DNA of 64,000 nt from Liolophura sinensis (Eukaryota; Mollusca; Polyplacophora; Chitonida; Chitonidae). Positions within the stretch are counted from its first letter, which is position 1, and the number at the start of each line of letters is the position of its first letter. The stretch is taken from NCBI RefSeq assembly GCF_032854445.1, contig NC_088295.1, forward strand, positions 75,174,028-75,238,027, given 5' to 3'. The translations under genes and the position numbers were made by a program. The notes below the pieces were generated by a model that worked only from the letters and a program-made list of their open reading frames with translations, did no database searches and was not told where the DNA came from. This document shows, in pieces, positions 46,049 to 58,067 of the stretch.

Positions 46049-47384
46049 TGCACCCTTCACTTTGCAGGGTATATTCCTTCATACATGTGAGTAGCATGTT
46101 GTGTCGAGAGAAGTATGAGTGGGGTGTTCATGTTTTATGTGCAGAATGGTTTGTGTCTTACATCTGTATGCTTAAAAGAGGATTTTAATCAAACTGTATT
46201 GGATAGATTAAAAAAAGGGGAATTTATGTAGGATCAGGAACTTTTAAGTGTTTAATTGTTTTCTCCTTTGTTGGTTAAAAAATTGTAAATTCTACTTCTA
46301 CATGTTGTTGTAGTAAAGTGGATGGGAGCGGAGTGAAGCCTTTAAGTTATTATCCTGCACAGATTTCTCTCATCTGTACTATTGAATGAGATAAATAAGA
46401 ATATCATCAACAGTGACACAATTTTCATTTATTAATTGTATGATAAATACTCTTGGCAAATTTATATCTTGAACATTGTATTTTGTGCTCTTTTTGATGT
46501 CCGTTGTTGCCAGATTATTTCACTTCATCCTTAAGGGATGTCATGAGCGTGCAGATACATACATGTCGTTGTCTGTAAGTCACGGCAGACACAAGAGGTG
46601 GTGGTTTTATCAACTACAACCTAAAACAGGGAATTTTCTATGTTCCACGGTTCCCCAACAGTACTCTTGAACCTGTGGTGACAAGGAGTGATCAACTGTC
46701 CCCGTAGGACTGTCTTGTTGAGGTTAAATGTTTTATTATATTGTTACAAGTATGCTGGGTATCACTTGCCTTCCATGGAAATGACACTCACATTGGGTGA
46801 GCCCCTTGGAGGGTCAAAAAGCTGCTAACTGAGGGGTGATTTTCTTCGTGCTCACCGGTCTCCTCCAAGGATTGTTACTGGCCGGCAGTAAAAATTGTTC
46901 GCTATCAATTCACGAATAAATAAATCAATCAAATAATATGTATATAATCATTTTACCTGGCTATCTGTATGTAGGCATGTCAAGAGTCATATATATGTTC
47001 CATCGGGGGATAAAGGTCGATGCGGTTGTGCCTTTCCGCCCACCCCTTAAACTATTATATTTAGATCAGCTAGTTTTCTTATGTAGAGCCACATACATTT
47101 AGTTCAAGTTTAGTTAATCTTTTCCCAAATAAGGTGTAGTTTGGACACCGGCAAAAGTCTGAGAGTTAACCTGATCGCATTACAGAAAATTTTAGAAGCT
47201 TAAGACAATTTTTAGAATTTAGAATTTCTAAGACTGTAAAATTAATGGCGTCTGCGAAATATTTTTGTTCAGCTCTGTAGTGTATAGTATATTCGGAATA
47301 AGTTTATATATTTACTCAGGTTAGAAGTTTATTTGTTTTGACAGATGGTTATTTCAAGTGGAAGATGTATTTTCGGCAGTGTTT

Positions 47385-47515
47385 TATTGGCTTCTGTGGC
47401 CTCATGGTTAGAGCTGTGATCCAAACCCGGGTCGGGTCATACCAAAAACTTAGTAGTTGTTACTGCCTCGCTTGGCACTTAGCAGTGAGAGGTTAATGCA
47501 GGGAAACATACTGGT
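47385..47515 (+). repeat. tRNA-derived SINE (family 2 type) fragment
   Basis: tggcctcatggttagagctg (A-box-like), cccgggtcgggtcatacc (B-box-like), tactgcctcgcttggcactt and atactggttgg. It shares blocks with the full copy at 52746-53108. Confidence 0.7.
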
Positions 47516-47789
47516 TGGATACAATGTCAGACTACGCGATCCTCTGCACTGATATCACATGTTTGACAAGGGCAGGTAACTGCATCAGCTGTTTGAATGA
47601 AGCGTGCCCTGACGTTGCTTTTTTATGCCATCCTTGGCCTTATCCTAGCCCAAACGTAACGTCAAAGCAATCTCGGACAAAAAAGGAAGTCAAATCGTAG
47701 AAAGAAGGAAATCCTTTCCTGAGATCTAGGATATATTATTTATAATGGCAAAGACACTGGTGATGTTATACTGTATGTAAAATGCTCAC

Positions 47790-47952
47790 CGAAGAGTTTC
47801 ATTTTGTAGCCAGTAAGAGGAAAACTTTCTTCATCCATATATAACAGCCTCCCTGGCACACTGTGTATTTCTTCTGATTTGAAACACTTGCATGCTTCCG
47901 GTTCAGTGATATTGTAAATGTTTATTTCCAGTTTCCGATGTTGAATTCCCAT
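47790..47952 (-). CDS. Possible orphan first coding exon, minus strand
   Basis: ATG at 47952, 54 codons plus one base, ending at a consensus donor (TTCG|GTGAGC). It reads MGIQHRKLEINIYN ... CKCFKSEEIHSVPGRLLYMD, with coding-like composition and no repeats. A TATA-like ttataaat lies about 100 bp upstream on the minus strand (near 48055-48062). No partner exon was found at lower coordinates before the adaptor gene and no family is recognised. It may be a real short first exon or a remnant. Confidence 0.35.
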
Positions 47953-48666
47953 CGTAGGTGTCGTAAACAGTCACAGCCAGAATTGTCCGTGTGCTAGGTG
48001 AGTGACCGCTAATGTGCACCATGTCCTTGTACACAATAACAATAGTTCGCGGGTTGATTTATAACAAAAACACTTACCACTATGGGGAACAGGATATCCC
48101 TTTAACTTTTATTTACTATGCTCTCTACAATATTTCCGGACACGCAGAAAAATAGTAAGAATGGATTTTGGGCCCCGAAAATATTATTCATCATTTATCA
48201 AATTAAGGTGACATGGTTACAACAAAATTATGTATGCATGATTTTTTTACAGTGATAATGTCTGTACGCCCAGGTTTAGCGAAAGAAGTCATGTCCATCT
48301 GTCGGTTAAACTTTCGTTTAGAGTGATGTATTTTTTAGGTGGTACTTGTAAGGATACCACTATCGGAGAGTAAATATGAGAAATAACTGGCATGTTTAAC
48401 TCTCAGATTAGCGATAGCCTTACACAAGATCAAACAAAGAAGCATGAAGACGCTTGAATAAGTTCAATACATACATTTTAACAAACTAGACAAATACTAC
48501 AACTGACAATAATATACAAAACAATACAATAACTACAAATATATGTATGCCTGTGAATATATGAAACTTCTATGTGGCGGGTTGACAGTAGCGTCCGTGA
48601 TGCCGAGCTATTGATGTACGTTTCCTCGTAAACCTACACAAAGTCACTTTGAGATAAACTGGGGTG

Positions 48667-48925
48667 AAATGTGCCTAATGGCACAAAGATACAATGTGGG
48701 ATACAAGCTCCAAAAATAACGTCTCCACAAAATAGCCCTAATGGCAAAAAGAGACAATGTGGGATACAAGCTCCAAAAATAACGTCTCCACACAATAGCC
48801 CTAAAGGCAAAAAGAGACAATGAGCGATACAAGCTCCAAAATAACGTCTCCACAAAATAGCCCTAATGGCAAAAAGAGACAATGAGCGATACAAGCTCCA
48901 AAATAACGTCTCCACAAAATAGCAA
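48667..48925. repeat. About 62-bp tandem array, four copies
   Basis: Units with gcaaaaagagacaatgtgggat, acaagctccaaaaataacgt and ctccacaaaatagccctaa; individual units are 62 or 63 bp. ORFs of 69-93 codons on the minus strand come from the repeat. Confidence 0.93.
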
Positions 48926-48929
48926 GTAC

Positions 48930-51900
48930 CGAGTACTTTCTGGTACCGAACAAAGCCTTGTCATTTCTCCCTAGCACACGGTCAAGCTTCATTGAATTCA
49001 TTAACCCTGACAACCGTCAGGTAAATGAAATATTCTTTTGTTGTCTCCAACCATGCATCAACGTATCAGCAGTCATATACAAATGAATTGTTCTTCAGCA
49101 CGATGTAAAACAGTCATATTTACATACAAGCCTAATTAAATAGAGGAGCGTCGAAGCATTCTCAGATACTGAATGAGTAAAGTGATCAGACGATCGCATA
49201 ATTGTATTTCATGACATTCTTGGTGTACATTATTAAAGTTTTAACTTTCTTTTTTAACTCTTTTAACCTTTTTCGTGCACGCTTGGTGTTATCCGACATA
49301 CAGCAGCCACAACGTGACGTGATCTACGTCACAAGAAAGTTGGACCAGTTCTCCTTTAATTTAGCCATAGACTGCATATGACATCAGAAGGGATAGCACA
49401 ATAAACACTCATTTTTGTATATCAGCCATTCCAGCGTCACTACTGTTACATCAAATTTGTCTAAGTCTTTAAGCGGCTGCCAGGAGAGGAAGATACATAG
49501 CGTATATTTTCCAGCATATACCGATTACAGTTATTGTCGTTTATAATTCTTGTTGATTAGCTTTTTAAGGGGCGAAAGTCCTTTCTCTTTCCATACCGGA
49601 ATACTCTTTCGATTGATCTCGTTTCGCATTCTTTGTACGTGATCCCAATTCCAATAAACTGAATCGGCTAAAAAAATTTTAACATGTACAGTGGCTTCGT
49701 TTAGGTTTTTATAATGTTTTTAGTTGAAGCTGGCCGATGACCAAAACCAGGCAATTATATAGTTCATGATTTTATTTCTCAAACTATAGTGTTTATCCCA
49801 TCCATATTGCATTGATTAATACCCACCACATATAATTATACCTGTCCGGACACATGTAAGTTGAACATTGCTCAGACTCGAAGCCAAATGATCACAGGAC
49901 AGATGAAGAACAAGCCGAAACATGTCAGTTATTAATTAGCCAAGTGCAATATGTTTCCATCGACCAAAACGTGGGATTCATAGAAGGCCACATAGTCAAC
50001 TTCTTCCTGTCGCCGTCGACAAGCCATCGACAAGAAAATTAAAGCAGCTTTTACTTGCATTCTTTTCATGTCTAACAGCCCTTTGGGTATTTAACCGTAA
50101 ACTACACCGTTTTCACTAAAGAAAATCTCACTGGTCCTATCTTCTCATCAGTTTATATCGGGAACTATAGCCACAGGCCTTTGTTCTCCAGGTTTCATAT
50201 TCGCTCTTATACATCAGAGATTTGTCAGGTAACAGTCTTGGTGTAGTGCATGTATTCCCGCAGAACATATGCCTGTTCTCGTTTGATATAACTCTGACAC
50301 ATTCCTAAGCATGGTCTACAACAGTTGGCAAAAAAATCAATTCTGTGCCTAACCATTCTTATCGTGTAGGCCTCATCTTATACCGAAAACATCAATCTTC
50401 GTCAGCTACATCAGCGTCCCCTCTGGGCGTTTTGAAAAGAGGGACCATGTGGCGTGAAAACCCATCATTAACTTTCCTCCTGTTGATTTCTCTGGCTAAA
50501 TCCTTTACACAACCCCCGGGCATCCTTTGGAAGTGTAAAGCCGCTTGTACACTAACGACCAGTTCGAGCTTAATCCAATCTGTAGCTCTGAAGGCGAGGA
50601 TCTACTTTGTTTTCTCCCTTGATCAAGTCTACACTGAAAAATTGATTCTAAAGCTTTGATATGTAAGCGTGTTCGATGATTCATCGAAGAGAGGATTACC
50701 TCAACTTAAACTGTGTCTAGTTTGACATCGTTTGGTGAAAAGACTGGGCTTTACCGCAGCCTATCGCACATGGGTACATGTTTGAATTCAGCTATTTATG
50801 TGAGGTTTATAACGCGAAGGATCCGGCGGTGTTCGATCATTATACGAGGACACTGTACGATTGACTTTTTTCCAAAATCTTCTTTAGCGACTTCACATTC
50901 ATGTTTGCAACTGTTTTCCACAAAAAACGAGAAAAAAAATGCAAAAGTTTAATGTATAAAATAAAGCAAAAAGTATGAAAAGCATTAATGTCTTGAAAAT
51001 TCTCTCTATTTGGCTTTATCGGTGGAATTCAGATACATTCTTTTCGTTTCCACAGTTTTATAGAGTAACATAATAAAAAACTGGGCTTATTTGCCCAAGG
51101 CTCGCCACGCGACGAAGGATCCAATAATCTATAGCTTAGGCTTTCCAAACGCTCAAATTGCCACATATCTCATCTGTTCTGGGTAATAGGTTGACAGTCG
51201 ATTTCACGGGAGTCGGTGCAAAACCTTTAAGGCCTGTCAATGCCCGATATTGGATTGGTATAGCGATACTGTGTCAACAGCGCAGAAAAAACAGACCGTC
51301 TCAGTTTGACGACGTCTTTATAATCCAGCCATGGACAGAGAATTTGAAAATTTGTGTGCTCTCACTACTTGTGGAGCCTTGGTAATCTATTGCGCTGTCG
51401 GTCACATATGGGAAGGTTCGTCAATAACTTCCCAAAGGTCGAAGGTTTATGCTGTTTCCTGCGCCTGTGAAACTGATCGCGTATAAAGGAAAATTCTTGA
51501 GTGACGTTAAGTAACAGTCAAAGTCATAAAAAATAACTTGTAATGACTCTTGTGTAAACGTGAGATTATTTTAATAACAATTTGAATTTACCTCATTTGA
51601 CACTACCGCCATTGATATTGCCACATTTTACTTCAGCGCATTTGACGTTACCACATTACAGCACTGACGTTACTGAAAATCTCAATCCACACGTAGGTGT
51701 GCTTCTTTCAGTTTCTGCCAATGCTGGTAAAGCCAGATTACAACAGTTTTTTTTTCGCTTTACGAGAACAGCTCATCTGTCCTTACTTCGTCATAAAATT
51801 CATAATGTTTGTCGACGTATGATTAGTCTATGTCTTTAATTACGATGGGTCGTACAATGTCTTCGTGCAATGTTTTGCTACTTTCGCAATACGTGGAATG
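48930..51900. other. Unassigned intergenic stretch
   Basis: No supported gene. A 104-codon ORF at 50345-50659 has no recognisable domain or exon support. A degenerate tandem of catttgacgttaccacatt-like words lies at 51585-51675. An open stretch around 49897-50039 (reading TDEEQAETCQLLIS) could be a retroelement remnant, but I cannot support it. Confidence 0.4.
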
Positions 51901-51941
51901 AATAATTGTTTATTTATGTATTTATATATTTATTGAATTGA

Positions 51942-52196
51942 GAGGAGCCTCCATGGTTGGGTGGATGGCCCAATGACCCCAAATCCTCTCCCCAATGCGG
52001 TTGCTTTGAGATCAAGCCCAGCTCACACTGGCTTCCTCTCCGGGCGTATGTGGAAAGGCCTGCCAACGATGTACAGGCCGTTGGTTTCTCTCAGGCTCTA
52101 TACCCGTTGTCTTCCCACCAGATTGCTGGCCGCAGTCGTATGGAATATCCGTAGTACGGCGTATAAAACACTGGTCAAATAAATAAATAAATAAAA
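51942..52196 (+). repeat. SINE family 1, near full-length copy
   Basis: Head gaggagcctccatggttggg and tttgagatcaagcccagctc, body tggcttcctctccgggcgta, tcgtatggaatatccgtagtacggc, tail taaataaataaataaa. A different reverse tRNA-like relic abuts it at 52199-52430 (ttaacgccgtactcaataat ... gacttgaacacgcgacc), so two elements lie tail to tail. Confidence 0.82.
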
Positions 52197-52745
52197 TCAA
52201 TTTGATTTAACGCCGTACTCAATAATTTTTCACTTATATGGCGTTTGTTCGCTTTATGGACGGATGAAACTAGCGAGTCCTAAGTAAACCGCCCACTCGC
52301 CAGGTAGCGGTCATGACAAACTTTCTGAGTTAAAGCCGCAGTCGAAGAAGCGGGAGCCGGACTTGAACACGCGACCTCATTGGTCACTTAAATCAGTTGT
52401 TTTGACCGTCTGAGTCAGGGAATTCCCGAAAATAGTTATTTGTGTGAGTTTATATTTGATTAACGACTAACTTTAAGGAGAACTGTACGTTTAAAATTCA
52501 TGTCATGTCATGGTAAGAGTTCAGAAAATATTTCAATTTTTGACTTACCCTCTAGAATTAGTCACATTCAAAGTGTTGAAATCTTGTGAAGAACAAAAAC
52601 AAAACTAAAACACATCATTTATCGACAGTATTTTGGCCGCCAGCGGCCTCTACCTGTGATTAACATATAAGGATTCTGCCATGGCTGTTTCTAACCACAT
52701 TGAGAACAGTGACGTCACGCCAAGTTTTGGCCACATATTGATAGA

Positions 52746-53108
52746 CTGAGTGAATGATTGCTTGGGGTTTAAAGTCGTACTTAACAATTTTTCAGTCATA
52801 TGACGACGAAGGAATCCTTAGGGTGTATGTAATGTGCCTCCTTGTGTCAGTGCAGGACGGATTTCCACCGCTCTTTTATCTAGTGCTGCTTCACTGAGAC
52901 GACGCACTGAAGGCAAGTAAGCCGCCCCGCCTGAGCCATTATACTGATACGGGTCAACCAATTGTTGCGCTATTCCCTTCATGCTGAACGCCAAGCGAGG
53001 AAGTTACAACTTCCTCCTTTGAAGTCTTAGGTGTGATTCGACCCAGGATTGATCCTCGATCTACAGCTCCCGAAGTGGAGTTTCACCAACTGTGCTATCC
53101 GGGCCAGT
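52746..53108 (-). repeat. SINE family 2, full-length, with 12-bp target-site duplication
   Basis: On the minus strand: gcccggatagcacagttggt (A-box-like tagcacagttgg), gggtcgaatcacac (B-box-like), ttcctcgcttggcgttcagc, the ggcttacttgccttcagtg body and tgactgaaaaattgttaagt, ending in an (actc)-like tail. Flanked by catattgataga at 52734-52745 and 53109-53120. This is the best family 2 reference copy in the window. Confidence 0.93.
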
Positions 53109-53142
53109 CATATTGATAGAATTTATCATTCAAAATGCACAC

Positions 53143-53331
53143 GTCCAGCTCATGCTGGCTTCCTCTCCGGCTGTACGTGGGAAGGTCTGGCAGCAACCTG
53201 CGGATGGTCGTGGGTTTCCCCCGGGCTCTGCCCGGTTTCCTCCCAACATAATGCTGGTCCCCGTCGTATAAGTGAAATATTCTTGAGTACGGCGTAAAAC
53301 ACCAATCAAATAAATCAAATAAATAAATAAA
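53143..53331 (+). repeat. SINE family 1, 5'-truncated, with 13-bp target-site duplication
   Basis: gtccagctcatgctggcttc, the gggtttcccccgggctctgc core, ataatgctggtccccgtcg, ttgagtacggcgtaaaacac and an (aaat)n tail. Flanked by tcaaaatgcacac at 53130-53142 and 53332-53344. It is the least diverged family 1 copy here, so a young insertion; it sits only 22 bp from the family 2 element. Confidence 0.94.
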
Positions 53332-53344
53332 TCAAAATGCACAC

Positions 53345-55700
53345 ACTTTACAGAGCTATAAATGCATTCACCGAATGGACCTTGAAACGGACTGCAGTAT
53401 TTCAAGGGAAACAAAAATAGATGTGACGTCACTGACACCTTCTGGGTCCCAAAAGAGGGTAGAATCCGAGGTTTTAAAAACCTTAGGCTTAATTGGAAAC
53501 ATAATCATTTTTTTTTTTGGAGTGTGCATAACGTTTTTTATCTGATGTATACTTTATTTTAATGTTTTCTTTGCCTTTTTGGTTACACAAACATTTGAGG
53601 GGTTGGGGGCAACGAATGAGAGGGGTTTTACACTTTTACATTGAGAGTCGAACATTTGGGCAAACACAATATATGTCATCAAAATAAGCTTTAGAATAAA
53701 AACCACGTTACGAAATGGGGGTATATTACACTGATTTTACGCCATTTCCTTTTAGGTTGAGTGAAAACACATTTATACGTTGTAATGAAGGGAAAATCCT
53801 CTTGTCCTTGTACACTCTACACTCAGGCAACATGGATTTGTTTTAAGATTATAGGATCCTGGTTCAAAAAGGGTGTCGCTTCCCGTCAGATTTTACAAGG
53901 CAAAGTTTAATTTCCTGTGATACCGATTGAACACCCATGCCTCGGGTGCTTCTGTGTTTGTCACATGGTGAAAGCTCTGGGCTTTCTCACCGCCAATCCG
54001 GATTGATTCATCACATCCGTTTTTCTTCACAAGCATAATCCTAAGTTTTCAATTCGTGCACATGTTTATTAATAGCTGGAGTCATATTTAACTTACACAC
54101 GTATAAGGGCTCTTGACCTGTGAGGTCACGGCCTCGAATCCGACTCTTCACCAGGATGTTTGTCAGGTATATATACCCAATGACGAAATTTGGTGGTTTA
54201 TTCATAGGAGCTCTGGTTTCTTGCTGCTGTTATATAAAGAAATAAGTGTTATGCCGGTAAAGATCAATCATTCCAAATGAATGAATAAATTCTTTTACAC
54301 CTTTACAGATATTTTAGTCAGTTTTAACACTTTGAACATGTGGATGTAACCATCAAAGCAACTGGAAATATATATTGATTGAATTTATGTGTGCTATACA
54401 ATATTGGAATAATATATACGTGAAAAGATCGCACTGCAGTAAAGAGGTGAAATCGGAGTTTAGTTAAAAAATCCAAAATTGTAGAACCCCTTGGAGAAAC
54501 CATTTCACCGCAACACGTAGCTAATCGAGATGCAAAGGTCACTCGTGAAGTCATGATTGATAAAACGCTATGATTAAGATTTTCAGCAAAATCCATTTTT
54601 TGTTTGTTATTTTAGAAAGTTGACCTTCGAAAAGTTAATCAATAACTGAGCTGTCAGGAAAACATCAACAGGAAACAACGTTTCTCTGACCCTGTCGTTC
54701 TATTCATCACCCTATTTTTGCTCAGAGTGATTGCCTTGAGAAAAAAATATGTTAATAAGGTTCCAAGGTGTTAGTATGCGCTCAAGGCAAATCAGCGTTC
54801 GGCTATTTCACCGTAGAACCTGTATTCGCACAGGCTGGTTCCTGCTTCGCAAGGTCAGTTGCGAATAGACTGCCTTTGCTTAAAAGATTCATGAAGCTTT
54901 TGGTATATGTAATTCTGCATATGCAATTTGTGATACATGTATGTCTTAACATATAAAAGTACAAAGCAGCTTCTCAGCTTTCTTCTTTGGGCGTAAAACG
55001 GCTTTAAACTACTAGTTTCCTAAGGGTCAAGAGGTCAGTCCGACAATTAAGTACATGTAGCCTTTGGTGGTCACATCAACGGGTATGTCAAAACAAGTCC
55101 GTGGGCGGAATCCAAGGGAGAGTGGGAAGGATTGACGGGAATATGCCTAAAGTGGAAGGGTTATTAAGGGGTATATAAAATATGCCTCAAATACATATTT
55201 TTTATTTGGTGTAGTTTTCTTGATTTCCATTGAAACCACAATGTTTGTTTTAGAGCTCCTCATCGTATATTCTTCACATGAATAAGTTCACCGCAGGATG
55301 TGCGAGAACGTTTTAAAAAACGACCTGCGCATACATAATGAAATTATATCGATAGTTAAGCACTCCTGTTTTTCGCGCAGAAGGCGGGGTGGTGGGATGG
55401 TGGCGGGGGGTGGAGGGAGGGGGGAGGGTTATAGATAGGTATACAATAGATTGGATTGATGCCCTCATCTTACATGAAGTTTTCTTGTTAGCCTGCCCTG
55501 TGTTGACTCTCTTCTAGTTTACATTAAACAAACAATCTTCACTCTCAAACTGAAAGTTTGATCCTTCTAACATGTGTATGCAAGCTCCACATCTAGGTTT
55601 ATTGCATTTAGAGACCAATGGAGTCACAGATTTTTCTGAAAAGTGAGCGAGAGTTAACATTTTTTGAGGCTTGGAGTCTTATCTATGGAAGCATGATAAG
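53345..55700. other. Unassigned intergenic stretch with a G-rich tract
   Basis: No gene supported; a 90-codon minus ORF at 54324-54596 has no recognisable features. A possible tRNA-like SINE scrap is at 54105-54245. 55383-55430 is a strongly G-skewed tract with many g runs, able in principle to form a G-quadruplex. Confidence 0.45.
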
Positions 55701-55721
55701 GCCATATTTACCTCATTTACA

Positions 55722-55722
<1 letters not shown>

Positions 55723-55816
<94 letters not shown>
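55723..55816. repeat. (TA)n microsatellite
   Basis: About 47 ta dinucleotides. The long IY run in an ORF here is spurious. Confidence 0.97.
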
Positions 55817-55820
<4 letters not shown>

Positions 55821-55850
55821 CCACATCTCATTTACAGTTAGAACAGAACC

Positions 55851-56636
55851 CTGACAGAGATAAATTGACAAGAGACCATATTTCATCCGCTACATGTGAG
55901 CATATGTCAGCTATCACGCTGTCGTCGCTGCTCTGGTTTTACTCTCTATGCTGTACGTCTAAGATGTATGTTGTATCCCTGCATAAACCAGAATTCTACT
56001 GGTGGACTAAGCATTCCCAAGGCCAGGTCCATGCTGCTGGACCTAGCAGCCCCGAGGCCAGGTCCCTGCTGCTGGACCTAGCATCCCCGAGGCCAGGTCC
56101 CTGCTGCTGGACCTAGCATCCCCAAGGCCAGGTCCCTGCTGCTGGACCTAGCATCCCCGAGGCCAGGTCCCTGCTGCTGGACCTAGCATCCCGGAGGCCA
56201 GGTCCCTGCTGCTGGACCTAGCATCCCCAAGGCCAGGTCCCTGCTGCTGGACCTAGCATCCCGGAGGCCAGGTCCCTGCTGCTGGACCTAGCATCCCCAA
56301 GGCCAGGTCCCAGCTGCTGGACCTAGCATCCCCGAGGCCAGGTCCCTTTGCATTGTTTTAATGTTATTGTATGTTAAATATGACGACAACACAACATTTT
56401 GAGTAATGCTAGACGTGACTAATAAGTTGCTGTAAAATTTTTCCATTTTGTACACAATTCTGCGTAAGCCATGGTGCTAGGGACGTGTGGTTTGCTAATA
56501 TGTAAGCATTTTGACTGAGATAAATCGACAAGAGATCGTATTTCACCGATTACGTATAACCATTTGTCAGCTATCACACTGTCGTCGCTGGTTTTTCTCT
56601 CTATACTGTACGTCTTTAAGTATATTATATCAGTTG
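55851..56636. repeat. Direct repeat pair flanking a minisatellite
   Basis: 55851-55978 and 56513-56636 are about 125-bp diverged copies (gagataaattgacaagagac / gagataaatcgacaagagat; gtcagctatcacgctgtcgtcg / gtcagctatcacactgtcgtcg; tctctat(g/a)ctgtacgtct). Between them lie the 35-bp array and about 170 bp of other sequence. Confidence 0.85.
56014..56346. repeat. 35-bp GC-rich minisatellite of hairpin units, about nine copies
   Basis: Each unit contains aggtccctgctgctggacct, a 6-bp inverted repeat (aggtcc/ggacct) around an 8-base loop, followed by agcatccccgaggcc. Variants are ccccaagg, cccggagg and one cccagctgctgg. Composition contrasts sharply with the AT-rich surroundings. Confidence 0.96.
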
Positions 56637-56951
56637 GTCACGTTTCGTAATCATCCACTCATGCTTGTTGTGTTACTTGAGATGTTGTCTGAGCCCAAAC
56701 GTGTTGCATAATGGGCTGATTTCTAAGATCCAGCACATAGCAGAGGATCCATAAATCTTCATTAGCCCCTCGACTAAGTCAGCAAATATCTCTTCTGTTT
56801 CTGCTGAAAGCCAAGGTGACAAGCGATTCCACAGGGATCGTATAAAACATCAAAACGGGTGGCCATATTGGATTGGCGTTTCAATGCGGTGTGTACAATG
56901 ACGATAACACCACTAAGAAATCAGACCGAAAAATCTGAAAATGACTTTATA

Positions 56952-57187
56952 TTGATTTATTTATTTGATTGGTGATTTACGCCGTAGTCAAGAATATTTC
57001 ACTTATATGACGGCGGCCAGCATTATGGGGGGAGGAAAGCAGGCAGAGCCTGGGGGAAACCCAGGTTGCTGGTAGACCTTCCTACCTACGACCGGAAAGG
57101 AAGCCAGCACGAACTGGACTTGAACTCACAGCGACCGCATTGCTGAGATGCTCCTGGGTCATTACTCTGTGCTAGCGCGCTAAGAAG
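56952..57187 (-). repeat. SINE family 1, near full-length, with 11-bp target-site duplication
   Basis: Reverse orientation, from ttatttatttgattggtgat through acgccgtagtcaagaatatt to actggacttgaactcacagc and the head tgtgctagcgcgctaag. Flanked by atgactttata at 56941-56951 and 57188-57198. A small deletion removed part of the middle (gggggaaacccaggttgctgg). Confidence 0.92.
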
Positions 57188-57209
57188 ATGACTTTATAGT
57201 ACCTGCTGT

Positions 57210-57800
57210 ATGCTCCATTACGTAGGACATTCTGGTAGAGGCCTTAAGTCAGGAGATTCTTCAGATACCTGGCGAAGTGCTGTTGTTTCCACCGGTTTCT
57301 GTTCAGTTTCTTATACCCATATAACTGAATGTCGTCATATAATCGAAAAAGTTTTTGAATATTTCGTAAATAAATCACGTTTGCATATGGTCATGAAAAA
57401 GTCCTTTATACCCATTCATAATGCATCTCTGTTAAATTCTTCGCGAGCTAGCAACTCAAGAGAGAATGGATTAGCTGTCGGCAGCTCTTGCTTGATCTCC
57501 ATGGATTTACTGTGTCTATACAAGACTTTAATTATACACCAATCAGGAGTGTACATGTCAGTGGTGAATGGCACTCAATTAGGGTGAGTGCTTCCAGTTC
57601 TCGACTCAGTGGCCTACAGGGTTGTTCATATAGCAGTGGATCGGCCCTTGACTAATCACATTGATTCTCCAGATCTGGTGCAGTTGGTTTCGTTGGACTT
57701 TGAAGTCAAGTTCGACGGTAGCGGTTTCTTCGTGATCTACCCGGTTTCCTCCACTCACAATCCTGACCGCCTTCCTTCAAGTGAAACATTTTTAACAAAA
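57210..57800 (+). repeat. Decayed SINE-like sequence
   Basis: 57225-57375 and 57590-57800 keep scattered family 1 words (cggtttc, ctcagtgg, cccggtttcctccactcaca, aagtgaaacattttta). Two ORFs of 125 and 91 codons here have no domain and overlap these words, so I treat the region as repeat-derived. Confidence 0.4.
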
Positions 57801-58067
57801 ACACACCAAAAAATATGCCAATCAGTCAATTGTATATATTTGTCTATCTGTCTTAGCATATGACCTGTACCTTAAGCACGTGCGGTATGGCATGTATAGA
57901 GCAAAACTAATTTGGCCATGTGCACTGATGACGTGATGTCTGGTTTAAGGCTTTCTAAATTTGAATTTGTGTGGATTGAATTCATTTAACTCATTCTGAT
58001 TTGTGAAGTGTATCATTCATCATTCAATAAAGTATAACAGTTCGACACTGAGACAACAAATTTTCAA

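Noticed and set aside
48634-49013. Three overlapping minus-strand ORFs with repeated LFWSLY and CGDVIFGACI words
   Set aside because: By-products of the 62-bp array.
50345-50659. 104-codon ORF
   Set aside because: No recognisable motif, repeat-free but isolated, with no splice or promoter support; expected by chance in this much DNA.
56952-57187. Possible tRNA gene in the SINE head
   Set aside because: A- and B-box-like words are present but no complete cloverleaf; they are tRNA-derived SINE heads, as at 5338-5613, 42572-42818 and 52746-53108.
57210-57863. ORFs of 125 and 91 codons
   Set aside because: No domain or exon signals; they overlap decayed SINE words.
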